The position numbers and the translations under genes were made by a program. A stretch of DNA of 64,000 bases from contig NZ_CP019606.1 in NCBI RefSeq assembly GCF_001997345.1, positions 868,001 to 932,000 of the forward strand, written 5' to 3'. Positions within the stretch are counted from its first letter, which is position 1. Each line of letters opens with the position of its first letter. This DNA comes from Tessaracoccus aquimaris (GTDB lineage: Bacteria; Actinomycetota; Actinomycetes; Propionibacteriales; Propionibacteriaceae). Below the pieces are notes generated by a model. That model worked only from the letters and a program-made list of their open reading frames with translations. It made no database searches and was not told the DNA's origin. Below, one piece after another: positions 55,477 to 64,000 of this stretch.

Positions 55477-56288
55477 ACGCGACCCTGTTCAAGCACGAGA
55501 TCCTGCGCACCTGGCGCTGGCTGGCCCTGCTCGCCCTCGCGGCGGTGCTCGTCGTCGGCGCCGCGGTGCTGATGGCCGCAACGCTGCCCACCTTCCTGAG
55601 CAGCACCTTCGCCGTCATCGCCATCGTGGTCGCGGCGGTCTACCCGTTCGCCGTCCAACTGCTGATCTCGCTCGACTTCTACCGCTCGAGCTACTCCAAG
55701 ACCGGCTACTTCACCGCCGCGATCCCTGAGAAGGGCTCGACGATCTTCGGCGTGAAGGCGCTCTACGCCTACCTCGTGTCGCTGTTGGCGATCGTCCTCG
55801 ACCTCGGGCTGCTGCTGCTCGCGGCGATCGGGTTCGGGATGACCGTCGGTACCGGCCCCGCAGAGACCATGCGGACGATCTCCGCCGGGCTCGACGTCTT
55901 CTGGCAGCTTCCCGCGTGGCTGGTTGTCGCGTTCTTCGTGATCGTCGCCTTCCTCCCGCTCGTGGGCATCACGCCGTTCTTCTTCGCGGCGACGGTCGGC
56001 AGCGAGTCCTGGATCAACCGCAACGGCTTCGGCGGCGTGGTGCTCGTCTGGTTCCTGTTCTACGTCGCCAACCAGATCCTCGGCGTCGCGGCCGTCTTCC
56101 TGGCGCCCGCCCTCGACCTGAACCACCTGCCGGAGGTCTCGCTGATGTTCGACCCGGTCGCCCTTGCGACCGCGGGCAACGACGCGCAGTACCTGCCGCT
56201 CGGCATTTTCGCCTGGATGCTGCTGATCGGTGTGGTCGGAATGTGGTGGGCGAAGGTGTCGTACAGCAGGAAGCTCGAGTTGCGCTGA
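55473..56288 (+). CDS. ABC transporter membrane protein of the GntR-linked operon
   Basis: 271 residues with six helices (LALLALAAVLVVGAAVLMAATLP first; ending LGIFAWMLLIGVVGMWWAKVSYSRKLELR). The motif SCVDFYRSSYSKTGYF-like stretch (SLDFYRSSYSKTGYFTAAIP) is the loop that contacts the ATPase in ABC-2 membrane proteins. Likely exports a membrane-active compound or lipid; no substrate can be named. Confidence 0.85.
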   Translation: MNATLFKHEILRTWRWLALLALAAVLVVGAAVLMAATLPTFLSSTFAVIAIVVAAVYPFAVQLLISLDFYRSSYSKTGYFTAAIPEKGSTIFGVKALYAYLVSLLAIVLDLGLLLLAAIGFGMTVGTGPAETMRTISAGLDVFWQLPAWLVVAFFVIVAFLPLVGITPFFFAATVGSESWINRNGFGGVVLVWFLFYVANQILGVAAVFLAPALDLNHLPEVSLMFDPVALATAGNDAQYLPLGIFAWMLLIGVVGMWWAKVSYSRKLELR

Positions 56289-56302
56289 TACGGTCGCTGA
56301 CC

Positions 56303-57145
56303 GTGGACCGCTACTCACGAGACGTACTTGCACCCGGCTGGCAGAAGGCCCATCTGAAGAAGACGCGAGACGTCCCCGTCGAACTCGACCTCGTGGTCGA
56401 GTTCGACGACTTCTGTGGGGCCGTCGTCGGCTGGGAGAACGGCATCGTGCTCCTCGAGGACCGCAAGGGCAAGCGCCGAGGCGCGCCGCTCGGCCCCGGC
56501 TTCCTGCTCGAGGGCGAGCCGGTAGCGCTGAGGCCCCCGCTGCGCGGGACCGCCGCGAAGCCCAGGTACACCGCCTCCGGGTCGCGTGCCTCGGAGGAAC
56601 CTGCCAAGGCGAAGGTCGCCCTGCCGAGTCGCATCTACGTCGAGGGCCGCCACGACGCGGAACTGATCGAGAAGGTGTGGGGCGACGACCTGCGCCACAC
56701 CGGCGTCGTGGTCGAGTTCCTCGGCGGCATCGACGACCTGCCCGCGATCGTCGCCGAGTTCGCGCCCGAGCCGGGCCGCCGCCTCGGCGTCCTGGTTGAC
56801 CACCTGGTGCCTGGAAGCAAGGAGTCCAGGATCGCGAAGCAGGTCTACCAGGCCGGCTACCGCGACACCGTCCTGATCGAGGGGCACGAGTTCATCGACA
56901 TCTGGCAGGCCGTGCGACCGGAGCGGATCGGCCGCAAGGCCTGGCCGCAGGTGCCCCGCGACGTCGACTTCAAGCTCGGCACGCTCAAGGCGCTGAACCT
57001 GCCCCACCACGACCAGGCCGACATCGCGCGCGGCTGGCAGGCGATCCTGGCAAGGGTGTCCACCTGGCGCGACCTTGACCCGCAACTCAACACCAAGGTC
57101 GAGACGCTGATCGACTTCGTCACGCAGGACCATCTCGAGGGATGA
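56303..57145 (+). CDS. DUF3097 family protein
   Basis: 280 residues from a GTG: VDRYSRDVLAPGWQKAHLKK. The central region IYVEGRHDAELIEKVWGDDLRHTGVVVEFLGGIDDLPAIV is Toprim-like (EGxxD) and DVDFKLGTLKALNLPHHDQADIARGW is typical of DUF3097, an actinobacterial family of unknown function. A TACGGT -10-like hexamer lies eight bases upstream of the GTG (56289-56294), within 1 bp of the previous stop, which suggests leaderless initiation. Confidence 0.85.
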   Translation: MDRYSRDVLAPGWQKAHLKKTRDVPVELDLVVEFDDFCGAVVGWENGIVLLEDRKGKRRGAPLGPGFLLEGEPVALRPPLRGTAAKPRYTASGSRASEEPAKAKVALPSRIYVEGRHDAELIEKVWGDDLRHTGVVVEFLGGIDDLPAIVAEFAPEPGRRLGVLVDHLVPGSKESRIAKQVYQAGYRDTVLIEGHEFIDIWQAVRPERIGRKAWPQVPRDVDFKLGTLKALNLPHHDQADIARGWQAILARVSTWRDLDPQLNTKVETLIDFVTQDHLEG

Positions 57146-57179
57146 GGTCGCCGTGACCGTTCCCACTAAGGTGAGTCAC

Positions 57180-57953
57180 ATGGATACCGACGACATCCTC
57201 GGCCTGCTGCGCCAGACCGCGACCGAGGTCATCACGCCGAAGTTCCGGGCCCTCTCTGCGGGCGACATCGACGAGAAGCGGCCGGGCGACTACGTCACCG
57301 TCGCCGACCGCCAGGCCGAGCAGTACCTGGGCGACCTGCTGCACGCGGCGTTCCCGTCGGCGTTGATCGTGGGTGAGGAGGCCGTTTTCCTCGACCCGTC
57401 GCTGCTCAAGGGCCTCGCCAACGCCGACCACGCGTTCGTGATCGACCCCATCGACGGCACCCGCAACTTCGTGGAGGGCCGCGACCAGCACGGCGTGATC
57501 CTCGCCGAGGTGCGGGGAGGCGTGACGACCCGCGGCTGGATCTGGCAGCCGATGACCGGGCGCGGCTACGTCGCCGAGCGTGGCGCAGGAGTGCGCGTCA
57601 ACGGCGAGCCCATCGCGCGGCCGAGGACCGACCGGCTCCCGCTCGGCGGCACCTCCAAGCGCAGGCTCGTCGGTTTCGACGCGGACGGCAGGCTGAGCCC
57701 GGCGGTGCCCAGCCACTACTGCTGCGCCTTCGACTACCCGGCGGTGCTGGAGGGCGAGTTCGACTTCATGACGTATGAGTCGACCAACCCGTGGGACCAC
57801 CTCGCGGGAGGGCTGATGCTCACCGAGAACGGCGGCGTCAGCCGCACCCTCGACGGCCTCAACTACTCGGCCCTCACCCGGACGAAGGGTCTGCTCATCG
57901 CGGGCGACACGCTCAGTTGGATGACGGCCCAGCACCTCTGGCCAGCGGCCTGA
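57180..57953 (+). CDS. Inositol monophosphatase family phosphatase (HisN-like)
   Basis: 257 residues. Metal-binding motifs: GEEAVFLDP (Glu), FVIDPIDGTRNFVEG (DPIDGT) and a later WDHLAGGLMLTENGG (WD). DYVTVADRQAEQYL is the N-terminal Asp/Asp element. Hydrolyses a small phosphate monoester with Mg2+; histidinol phosphate or inositol phosphate are candidates. ATG at 57180 preceded by TAAGGT (57167-57172) with seven bases between, either a -10 for leaderless mRNA or part of a ribosome site. Only one base separates it from the LacI gene. Confidence 0.88.
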   Translation: MDTDDILGLLRQTATEVITPKFRALSAGDIDEKRPGDYVTVADRQAEQYLGDLLHAAFPSALIVGEEAVFLDPSLLKGLANADHAFVIDPIDGTRNFVEGRDQHGVILAEVRGGVTTRGWIWQPMTGRGYVAERGAGVRVNGEPIARPRTDRLPLGGTSKRRLVGFDADGRLSPAVPSHYCCAFDYPAVLEGEFDFMTYESTNPWDHLAGGLMLTENGGVSRTLDGLNYSALTRTKGLLIAGDTLSWMTAQHLWPAA

Positions 57954-57954
57954 C

Positions 57955-58962
57955 ATGCCACGCGCGCACGACAAGCCGTCGATCCGCGACGTCGCGGCCC
58001 TCGCCGGGGTGTCCTACCAGACGGTCTCGCGCGTCCTGAACGAGCCGTCGCTGGTGCGGGCCGAGACGCTGCAGCGCGTCCAGGGCGCCATCGAGGAACT
58101 CGGCTACCGGCCCAGCCGCGCCGCCCGCTCGCTCGCCAGAAATGACTCCATGACCATCGGGGTCGTCTCGGTGCACGCGGCGCTTGTCGGCCCGAACCTG
58201 ACGGCGCTCGCTATCGACGAAGGGGCCCGCGAGCGCGGCTACTCGACGGCGGCCGTCACGGTCCGCGACGACCGCCCCGAGTCGCTGACCGCCGCGCGCG
58301 AGCACCTGCTCGGGCTCGGCGTCGACGGCGTGGTCGTGGTGGCCTGGTCCGAGGCCTCGCTTGAACTGGCCGACAGCTTCGCCTCCGACCTGCCCACCTC
58401 GGTGGTCGTGGAGGGGCCGGTCTCGCCCGGCGTCGCCCGGGCACGCAGCGATCATCGCGGGGGAGCCAGGGACGCGGTCTCGGCGCTGGTCGACAGCGGA
58501 AGGACGTGCATCGCCCACCTGGCCGGCCCCGACGACTGGCTGGAGGCGCAGGCGCGCCGGGCGGGATGGGCCGCGGCCGCCGGTGACGCGGCAGGGCCGG
58601 CGATCGTGGCGGGCTGGGACCCCGCCGGCGGCTACCGGGCGATGGCGGAGGCGCTCGAGGCGGAGCCGCGCATCGACGCGGTGTTCGCCGCAAACGACCA
58701 GGTCGCCGTCGGCGCCCTGAAGCGGCTGGGGGAACTCGGCAGGGTGGTGCCCGACGACGTGGCGCTGGTCGGCTACGACGACTCCGACATCGCGCCCTAC
58801 CTCGGGGTCGCCCTCGCCTCGGTCCGTCAGCCGTTCACGGAGGTGGGCTCCGCGGCCATCGACCTGCTGTTCGAGGTGATGGGCGGCGCCGCGCCGAGCG
58901 AGCGGGTGCTCGCCTCCACCTTCATCTGGCGGGACTCGGCGGGGCCGCGTCACTCCACGTAG
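57955..58962 (+). CDS. LacI family transcriptional regulator
   Basis: 335 residues. HTH SIRDVAALAGVSYQTVSRVLNEPSLVRAETLQRV (residues about 9-43), hinge GYRPSRAARSLA, then a periplasmic-binding-protein-like sensor domain ending with YDDSDIAPYLGVALASVRQPF. It starts 1 bp after the preceding stop. Its 3' end overlaps GH43 by 13 bp (convergent). It is the best candidate to bind the two operator-like sites between GH51 and the sugar-binding protein, with an arabinoside as inducer. Confidence 0.92.
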   Translation: MPRAHDKPSIRDVAALAGVSYQTVSRVLNEPSLVRAETLQRVQGAIEELGYRPSRAARSLARNDSMTIGVVSVHAALVGPNLTALAIDEGARERGYSTAAVTVRDDRPESLTAAREHLLGLGVDGVVVVAWSEASLELADSFASDLPTSVVVEGPVSPGVARARSDHRGGARDAVSALVDSGRTCIAHLAGPDDWLEAQARRAGWAAAAGDAAGPAIVAGWDPAGGYRAMAEALEAEPRIDAVFAANDQVAVGALKRLGELGRVVPDDVALVGYDDSDIAPYLGVALASVRQPFTEVGSAAIDLLFEVMGGAAPSERVLASTFIWRDSAGPRHST

Positions 58963-59975
58963 AAGGGCATCTCCTCGGCCTCCTCGGCCGTGGCGATGAC
59001 GGGCCAACCGTCGCGCCAGGCGATCTCGCGCAGCGCGAGCGTCGGGGCGCCTCCCTCGGCGCCGTCGTAGTAGTGGAACGCCGTCCAGTCACCCGCCACG
59101 GAACCTCCGCCTGGTCCGATCCGGTCGCCGACCGTCTCGAGCAGCAGCGTTCCGCCGCCTGCGGCGAGGTCGTTGCCCGCCTTGTCGAGGTAGGGGCCCT
59201 CCGGGGAACTCGCCCGGCCGACGTTGAGGTTGTAACTGCTTCCGGTGCCCTTGCAGCAACTGTCGAACGACGCGAAGAGGTAGTAGTAGTCGCCGTGCCG
59301 AAGCAGCGCAGGCGCCTCGATCGCGTTGGTGGCGGTGCCTCGGCTCGCAATGGTCACGGGGACCGCGCCTGCTGGGGGCTTGCCGGTCTCCCAGTCGAGC
59401 GGCACGAGTTGCAGGCCGCCCCAGAAGGATCCGAACGCCAGCCATCCTCGGCCGTCCGCATCGGTCAGCACCGACGGGTCGATCGCGTTGAAGTTGTCGT
59501 CGCCCGTGCTCGCCACGACCTCGCCGCGGTCCTGCCATCCCTCGGATGGCCGGTGCGGGTCGAAGTCGTCGTTGGTCATCAGGCCGATCACGGAGGTGTT
59601 CGACGCGAACGTCGAGGCGGCGTAGAACAGGTAGGTGGTGTCGTCGCGGCGGACCAGTTCCGGGGCCCAGAAGTTGGTCACCCCCTGTACCTTCTCGCGC
59701 ACCCACTCGGGCTCGGTGCCCGGTGTCCACGCCTCGCCCGTGTGGGTCCAGGTGGAGCCACCGTCGTCCGAGACGCGGATCTGGATGGCGCCGAGGCCGA
59801 CCCGCTCGTCGCCGGTGGACGCGACGACCCACGGCCTGCCGTCCTCGTCGAGGAGCAGCCCCGGGTCGTGCACCAGGACGTCACCGGTGACGGGGACGTC
59901 CCGGCCCCAGGCCTCCGGCGCGCAGCCCGTCAGGGCGACGAGCGCGGCCGTCAGCAGCGCGGCGAGCCGTCTCAT
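58950..59975 (-). CDS. GH43 family arabinan-active lipoprotein
   Basis: 341 residues. Signal MRRLAALLTAALVALTGCAPE with lipobox LTGC, so anchored to the outer face of the membrane. Five-bladed propeller elements of GH43 endo-arabinanases: VHDPGLLLDEDGRPWVVAST (catalytic Asp), NFWAPELVRRDDTTYLFYAAS, NAIDPSVLTDADGRGWLAFGS and NAIEAPALLRHGDYYYLFASF (with Glu). SFDSCCKGTGSSYNLNVGR is a recurrent GH43 segment. Cuts arabinan outside the cell. The ATG overlaps the GH51 stop (ATGA, 59972-59975). Confidence 0.88.
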   Translation of the reverse strand: MRRLAALLTAALVALTGCAPEAWGRDVPVTGDVLVHDPGLLLDEDGRPWVVASTGDERVGLGAIQIRVSDDGGSTWTHTGEAWTPGTEPEWVREKVQGVTNFWAPELVRRDDTTYLFYAASTFASNTSVIGLMTNDDFDPHRPSEGWQDRGEVVASTGDDNFNAIDPSVLTDADGRGWLAFGSFWGGLQLVPLDWETGKPPAGAVPVTIASRGTATNAIEAPALLRHGDYYYLFASFDSCCKGTGSSYNLNVGRASSPEGPYLDKAGNDLAAGGGTLLLETVGDRIGPGGGSVAGDWTAFHYYDGAEGGAPTLALREIAWRDGWPVIATAEEAEEMPFYVE

Positions 59976-61471
59976 CGGGCCAGGCGCACCATGGTCCAGG
60001 AGATGGGAGGCAGCGTGATGCTGAGCTTCCCGTCCTGCACACTCGCGGTGTCGTTGGCGACCGGGACCACCGAGGCATCGTCCTCGGCGCTGGCCTGGTA
60101 GCGCGGGTCGTCGCTGCTCAGCGTCAGCGCCTCGACCAGCGTGTCGGAACCGCCGCGCAGCGCGACGGACACGTCGACGGGGGAGTCGACGTCACGGTTG
60201 ATCAGGAAGACGGTCATCTCGTCGCCCTCGGCCGTCGCGACGGCGTCGACCGCGTCGATGGTGCCGAACTGAGCGGTCTCGATCGTGGGGGAGTCGAGCA
60301 CGACGCGCAGCACCTCGCCCTTGGCGTGGCGGGCCGTCAACGCGAAGGGGTGGAAGATCGTCTGCTTCCAGGCCTTGCCGCCCGGCACGGTCATGATCGG
60401 AGCGATCACGTTGACGAGCTGGGCCAGGTTCGCCGACCAGACGCGGTCGGTGTGGCGCAGCAGGCTGATCAGCAGGTTGCCGACCACCACGGCGTCGGCG
60501 ACCGAGTAGTTGTCCTCGAGCAGGACCGGTGCGACGGGCCAGTCGTCGCCCGACGGGGGGCGCGACTCGGCGCGATCCTGGTACCAGACGTTCCACTCGT
60601 CGAAGCTGATCCCGATCACCTTGTCCGACTTGTTCGCGGCGCCGACGGCGTCAGCGGTCGCGGCGACCTGGTCGATGAAGCGGTCCATGTCGACGGCGCT
60701 TCCGAGGAAGCTCTGCAGGTCCTCGTCGCGCTCCCAGTAGTAGGCGTGCGCCGAGATCATGTCGACGAAGTCCCACGTCTCGGTCAGCACCACGCGCTCC
60801 CACTCGCCGAAGGTCGGCATCGAGCGCTGCGAGGAGCCACACGCCACCAGTTCGAGCGATGGGTCCATCATCCGCATGGCGCGGGCGGTCTCGGCGGCCA
60901 GCCTGCCGTACTCGTGCGCGGTCTTGTGGCCGATCTGCCACGGGCCGTCCATCTCGTTGCCGAGGCACCACATCTTGACGCGGTAGGGCTCGTCGACCCC
61001 GTTCGCCCTGCGCTGCTCCGCGATCGCCGAGTCCGCGGCGACGTTGCAGTACTCGAGCAGGTCGAGCGCCTCCGCGGTGCCGCGGGTGCCGAGGTTGACG
61101 GCCATCATCGGCTCGATGCCCGCCTTGTCGGCCCAGCGCATGAACTCGTCGGTTCCGACGGTGTTCGGGTCCATGGAGTGCCAGGCGAGGTCGAGGCGGC
61201 GGGGCCGCTGCTCGACGGGTCCGACCCCGTCCTCCCAGCGGTAGCCGGAGACGAAGTTTCCGCCCGGGTAGCGCACCGTCGAGACCCCGAGTTCCCGCGT
61301 CAGGTCGAGCACGTCGCCGCGGAACCCGTCGGCGTCAGCGGTGGGGTGATCGGGTTCGTGGATGCCCGTGTAGACGCATCGTCCGAGGTGTTCCACGAAC
61401 GATCCGAAGGTACGTCGACGCACCGGCCCGACCGCGAAGGCGGGGTCGATGACGAGTGAAGCTGTGCGCAT
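59972..61471 (-). CDS. Alpha-L-arabinofuranosidase, GH51
   Basis: 499 residues, no signal peptide, cytoplasmic. Start RRTFGSFVEHLGRCVYTGI, VRYPGGNFVSGYRWEDGVGP, acid/base Glu in KMWCLGNEMDGPWQ and nucleophile Glu in GISFDEWNVWYQ. The C-terminal beta-sandwich ends LPPISWTMVRLAR. It trims arabinose from imported arabino-oligosaccharides. Start at the ATG 61471 with AGGAGAAAAC. Its promoter region holds a LacI-type operator at 61496-61509. Forms one unit with the GH43 gene downstream. Confidence 0.95.
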   Translation of the reverse strand: MRTASLVIDPAFAVGPVRRRTFGSFVEHLGRCVYTGIHEPDHPTADADGFRGDVLDLTRELGVSTVRYPGGNFVSGYRWEDGVGPVEQRPRRLDLAWHSMDPNTVGTDEFMRWADKAGIEPMMAVNLGTRGTAEALDLLEYCNVAADSAIAEQRRANGVDEPYRVKMWCLGNEMDGPWQIGHKTAHEYGRLAAETARAMRMMDPSLELVACGSSQRSMPTFGEWERVVLTETWDFVDMISAHAYYWERDEDLQSFLGSAVDMDRFIDQVAATADAVGAANKSDKVIGISFDEWNVWYQDRAESRPPSGDDWPVAPVLLEDNYSVADAVVVGNLLISLLRHTDRVWSANLAQLVNVIAPIMTVPGGKAWKQTIFHPFALTARHAKGEVLRVVLDSPTIETAQFGTIDAVDAVATAEGDEMTVFLINRDVDSPVDVSVALRGGSDTLVEALTLSSDDPRYQASAEDDASVVPVANDTASVQDGKLSITLPPISWTMVRLAR

Positions 61472-61495
61472 GTTTTCTCCTGCTGGCCGCAATGC

Positions 61496-61509
61496 CTACA
61501 ACGATGTAG
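61496..61509. promoter_or_regulatory. LacI-type operator 1, upstream of GH51
   Basis: CTACAACGATGTAG: arms CTACA/TGTAG around a central CG, typical of LacI-family sites. Located 25 bp upstream of the GH51 ATG, overlapping its probable leader. Shares 12 of 14 bases, in inverse orientation, with operator 2. Confidence 0.65.
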
Positions 61510-61585
61510 ATCCATCATGACCCACGAAACGGTCATCGTCAATACGCTTGTGACAAGCTTCGATAGATAATCTTCCCTTGTGGTG

Positions 61586-61614
61586 TTGACTCACCCCTTC
61601 ATCGTTGTAATAAT
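61586..61614 (+). promoter_or_regulatory. Promoter of the arabinoside-binding protein gene
   Basis: TTGACT (61586-61591) as -35 and TAATAA (61608-61613) as -10 with a 16-bp spacer; the spacer contains operator 2. The start codon is 64 bp downstream of the -10. AT-rich in a GC-rich window, so a strong regulated promoter. Confidence 0.6.
61597..61610. promoter_or_regulatory. LacI-type operator 2, inside the promoter spacer
   Basis: CTTCATCGTTGTAA with a central CG at 61603-61604. Its core CATCGTTGTA is identical to the complement of operator 1. Position between -35 and -10 would let a bound repressor block RNA polymerase. Confidence 0.65.
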
Positions 61615-61677
61615 CGAAAAAGGGATGGCCGGCAGCAGAGCAAGGATGCTCGACGGACCTCCGAGAAGGAGATGGAC

Positions 61678-63022
61678 ATGAATATGCGTCGACGCAGCTT
61701 CCTCCTGGGGACCGGAGGTGTCGCCCTGACGGCGGGGCTGTCGGCCTGCGGCTCTGGCGGCAACAGCAGCGGCACGACCTCCGACGGTCGTCCCGAGCTC
61801 ACCTACATGTACCGGGGCGGGGCCGACGAGAAGAAGGCGTACGAACTGGCGATCAAGGCGTTCGAGTCGGAGAACAACTGCTCCGTCAAGATCATCGTCA
61901 CCGACGCCGACCAGTACTCGACCAAGCTCCAGGCCGCGATCACCGGCAAGCAGGTCCCGGACGTGTTCTACCTCGAGCAGGGTTCCGTCATGGCGTTCGC
62001 GACCAACCACGTCGTGCGCGACATCACCAAGGAGGTCGAGGCCTCCGGCGTCAACCTGGACAACGTGTGGAAGTACGGCGTCGACTCGTACCGCTACGAC
62101 GGCCAGTTGGTCGGCCAGGGCGCCATCTACGGCCTGCCCAAGGATGTCGGCCCGTTCTCGTTCGGCTACAACAAGACCATGTTCGAGAAGGCAGGCATCG
62201 CGTTCCCGACAAGGACACCCCGCTCGCGATGGACGAGTTCCGTGAGATCGCCAAGAAGCTCACGCTCGACGCCGACGGCGACGGAAAGCTCGACCAGTGG
62301 GGCACGGGCCTCAACGTCACCTGGAACCTGCAGGCCTTTGCCTGGTCCAACGGTGCCGACTGGGCCGACGCCGAGCGCAAGACGGTCACCGTCGACACCC
62401 CGAGTTCGCCGAGGCCCTGCAGACCTTCGCCGACATCCAGAACGTCGACAAGTCCACCCCCTCGATCTCCGAGGCCCAGACGCTCGACACCTACCAGCGC
62501 TGGATGAAGGGCGAGATTGGCTTCTTCCCCGTCGGCCCCTGGGACGTGTCCACGTACACCAAGCTCGACTTCGACTGGGACCTGATCCCGTACCCGGTGA
62601 TGAGCACCGGCAAGACTGCCACCTGGATCGGATCGCTCGGCATCGCGGTGTCGCAGAGCACCAAGCACCCCGACCTCGCCGCAAAGCTCGCCGTCTACCT
62701 CTCCACCAACAAGGAGGCGCAGACCTCGCTATGGGAGGCCGGAGTGCAGGTCCCCAACCTGATCGACATGGCCGAGAAGGACTACGCCACGAGCGCGGGC
62801 AAGCCCGAGAACAAGGCCGAGTTCCTCGACATCGTGCAGGACTACGGTCGCCCGCTTCCCGCCGCCACCACCTGGAACGGCGAGTGGTACGACGAATTCT
62901 GGACGGGCATCCAGCCGGTCCTCGACGGCAAGAAGAGCGCCGCCGACTACTGCAAGGAGGTCCAGCCCCGCATGCAGCAGAAGTTGGACGCCGCCAACCA
63001 GCAGGCAGAACAGAATCGATGA
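61678..63022 (+). pseudogene. Sugar-binding lipoprotein of an arabinoside ABC importer, two apparent frameshifts
   Basis: Starts at ATG 61678 (AAGGAG 61666-61671, six bases upstream) as [20 protein letters not shown] with a lipobox LSAC. Three consecutive frames are needed: to about 62206 ([16 protein letters not shown]), then [20 protein letters not shown] to about 62400, then [20 protein letters not shown] to the TGA at 63020-63022. One extra C at each of the runs 62205-62207 and 62398-62401 restores a single protein of 448 residues. All parts are conserved in character and the downstream permease is intact, so a consensus error is more likely than a broken gene. Family 1 extracellular solute-binding protein. 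Confidence 0.85.
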
Positions 63023-63077
63023 CGGACCGGGTGGGGGCGCCTAGCAGCGCCCCCGCCCCCCATCGAGGGAGTCTCAC

Positions 63078-64000
63078 ATGTCCACCGAAACGCTCATTTC
63101 GCCGGCGCAGGCTCAAGCCAGCGCCGAGACGCCACCGCCGCGACGCAGGTCGCGCCTTTACTCCCGGGAACACAAGGTCGCGGCGCTGTTTGTCGCCCTG
63201 CCGGTGATCGGCTTCGCCGTCTTCACGCTGTTCCCGCTCGGGTACTCGCTCTACGCATCACTGCACAGCATGAACGGCCTCGGCTACCAGGAGTTCATCG
63301 GCCTGGAGAACTACGTCCAGGCCTTCAACGACCCGTACTTCTGGAAGGCGCTCGGCAACACCTTCTTCCTGATGATCGGCATCCCCATCGGGCTGATCCT
63401 CTCGCTGATCCTCGCGATCGCGATGAACAGGAAGATGCCGGGCCGCGGCCTGTTCCGCGCCATCTACTACGTGCCCGTCGTCTCGTCGCTCGCCGCCATC
63501 GCGATCCTGTGGCAGTGGGCATACAACGGCGACTTCGGGCTCGTGAACCAGATGCTCGCCTACGTCGGCATCGACGGCCCCAACTGGCTGCAGGACCCCG
63601 TCTGGTCCAAGCCCGCCATCATCATCATGGCCGTCTGGAAGGGCCTCGGCTACTCGATGCTGCTCTACCTCGCCGCGATCCAGTCCGTGCCCCGCTCGCT
63701 CTACGAGGCGGCCTCCATCGACGGCGCGAGCAACTGGCGCCAGTTCTGGTCGATCACGCTTCCCATGGTGCGGCCCGTCACGTTCTTCCTGGTGGTCACC
63801 AACATCATCGGCGGGGCCCAGATCTTCACCGAGATCAACATCATGACCCCGACCGGTGGCCCGGAATGGAGCACCGCCTCCATCGTCTGGTACATCTGGC
63901 AGAAGGCATTCAAGAACCTCCAGATGGGCTACGCCTCGTCGATGGCGGTCGTGCTCGGCATCATCATCTTCGTCGTCACCCTGATCCAGTTCCAGATCAA
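63078..64000 (+). CDS. Sugar ABC transporter permease (MalF type), partial
   Basis: Open from ATG 63078 (AGGGAG seven bases upstream) past the end of the window, 307 codons seen. N-terminal cytoplasmic tail (SAETPPPRRRSRLYSREHK), six helices starting AALFVALPVIGFAVFTLF, and the EAA loop RSLYEAASIDGASNWRQFWSITLP. NIMTPTGGPEWSTASIVWYI is usual for MalF-type permeases near the C-terminus, so only the last few residues are missing. Works with the preceding binding protein. Confidence 0.92.
   Translation, partial: MSTETLISPAQAQASAETPPPRRRSRLYSREHKVAALFVALPVIGFAVFTLFPLGYSLYASLHSMNGLGYQEFIGLENYVQAFNDPYFWKALGNTFFLMIGIPIGLILSLILAIAMNRKMPGRGLFRAIYYVPVVSSLAAIAILWQWAYNGDFGLVNQMLAYVGIDGPNWLQDPVWSKPAIIIMAVWKGLGYSMLLYLAAIQSVPRSLYEAASIDGASNWRQFWSITLPMVRPVTFFLVVTNIIGGAQIFTEINIMTPTGGPEWSTASIVWYIWQKAFKNLQMGYASSMAVVLGIIIFVVTLIQFQI

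Noticed and set aside
62198..62405. Decay of the sugar-binding protein as a true pseudogene
   Set aside because: Both breaks are single missing bases in C runs, the coding character continues after each, and promoter, operator and permease are intact.

Overview
The window looks like chromosomal DNA of a high-GC Gram-positive actinobacterium. The basis is the strongly GC-biased third codon positions, many GTG starts, ATGA/GTGA gene overlaps, and a broken-up actinobacterial order leuS / comEA-comEC / holA-rpsT-lepA / hemW. A Propionibacteriaceae-like organism is my inference from gene content; there is no rRNA in the window to confirm it.

Layout. 1-21 kb is mostly housekeeping and transport in short, overlapping transcription units: a flavin-dependent nitronate monooxygenase-like gene with a DUF2332 gene; an ArsR regulator coupled to a SulP anion transporter; HxlR with an ATP-grasp protein, divergent from an NAD(P)-binding gene; a Fur-like regulator with a DUF2892 membrane protein; a CPA1 Na+/H+ antiporter; YeiH divergent from a LysR regulator; PiT phosphate transporter; an L,D-transpeptidase lipoprotein; DUF4192; a PfkB sugar kinase; and leuS. 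From 21.17 to 27.95 kb an island separates leuS from comEA. It carries a 1337-residue YobI-type P-loop NTPase and a small gene cut by a complete ISL3 element with a perfect 8-bp target duplication. A 45-bp imperfect repeat of the leuS 3' end brackets the island, like attL/attR. comEA-comEC follow. A second accessory block (31.5-37.8 kb) holds a 939-residue P-loop NTPase with Sel1/TPR repeats behind a small zinc-ribbon gene, then an ABC exporter. Gfo/Idh oxidoreductase, an ECF sigma factor with a membrane beta-propeller protein, and a TPR gene lead to holA, rpsT, lepA and an HrpB-type helicase.

48-64 kb is sugar metabolism with housekeeping genes interspersed: a three-gene sugar ABC importer, hemW, a GH1 beta-glucosidase broken by one nonsense codon, a GntR-ABC operon (YtrA type), DUF3097, an inositol-phosphatase-like gene, then a LacI regulator and an arabinan/arabinoside locus (GH43 lipoprotein, GH51 arabinofuranosidase, divergent sugar-binding protein and permease). 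Two matching LacI-type operators lie between GH51 and the binding protein, one of them inside the promoter spacer. The locus probably exports or surface-anchors an arabinan-cleaving enzyme, imports the oligosaccharides and trims them inside the cell.

Quality note: four reading frames are each broken as if one C were missing from a short C run (near 35425, 51400, 62206, 62400). This looks more like consensus error in the sequence than gene decay. The GH1 stop (53106) is a substitution and is a different kind of event.
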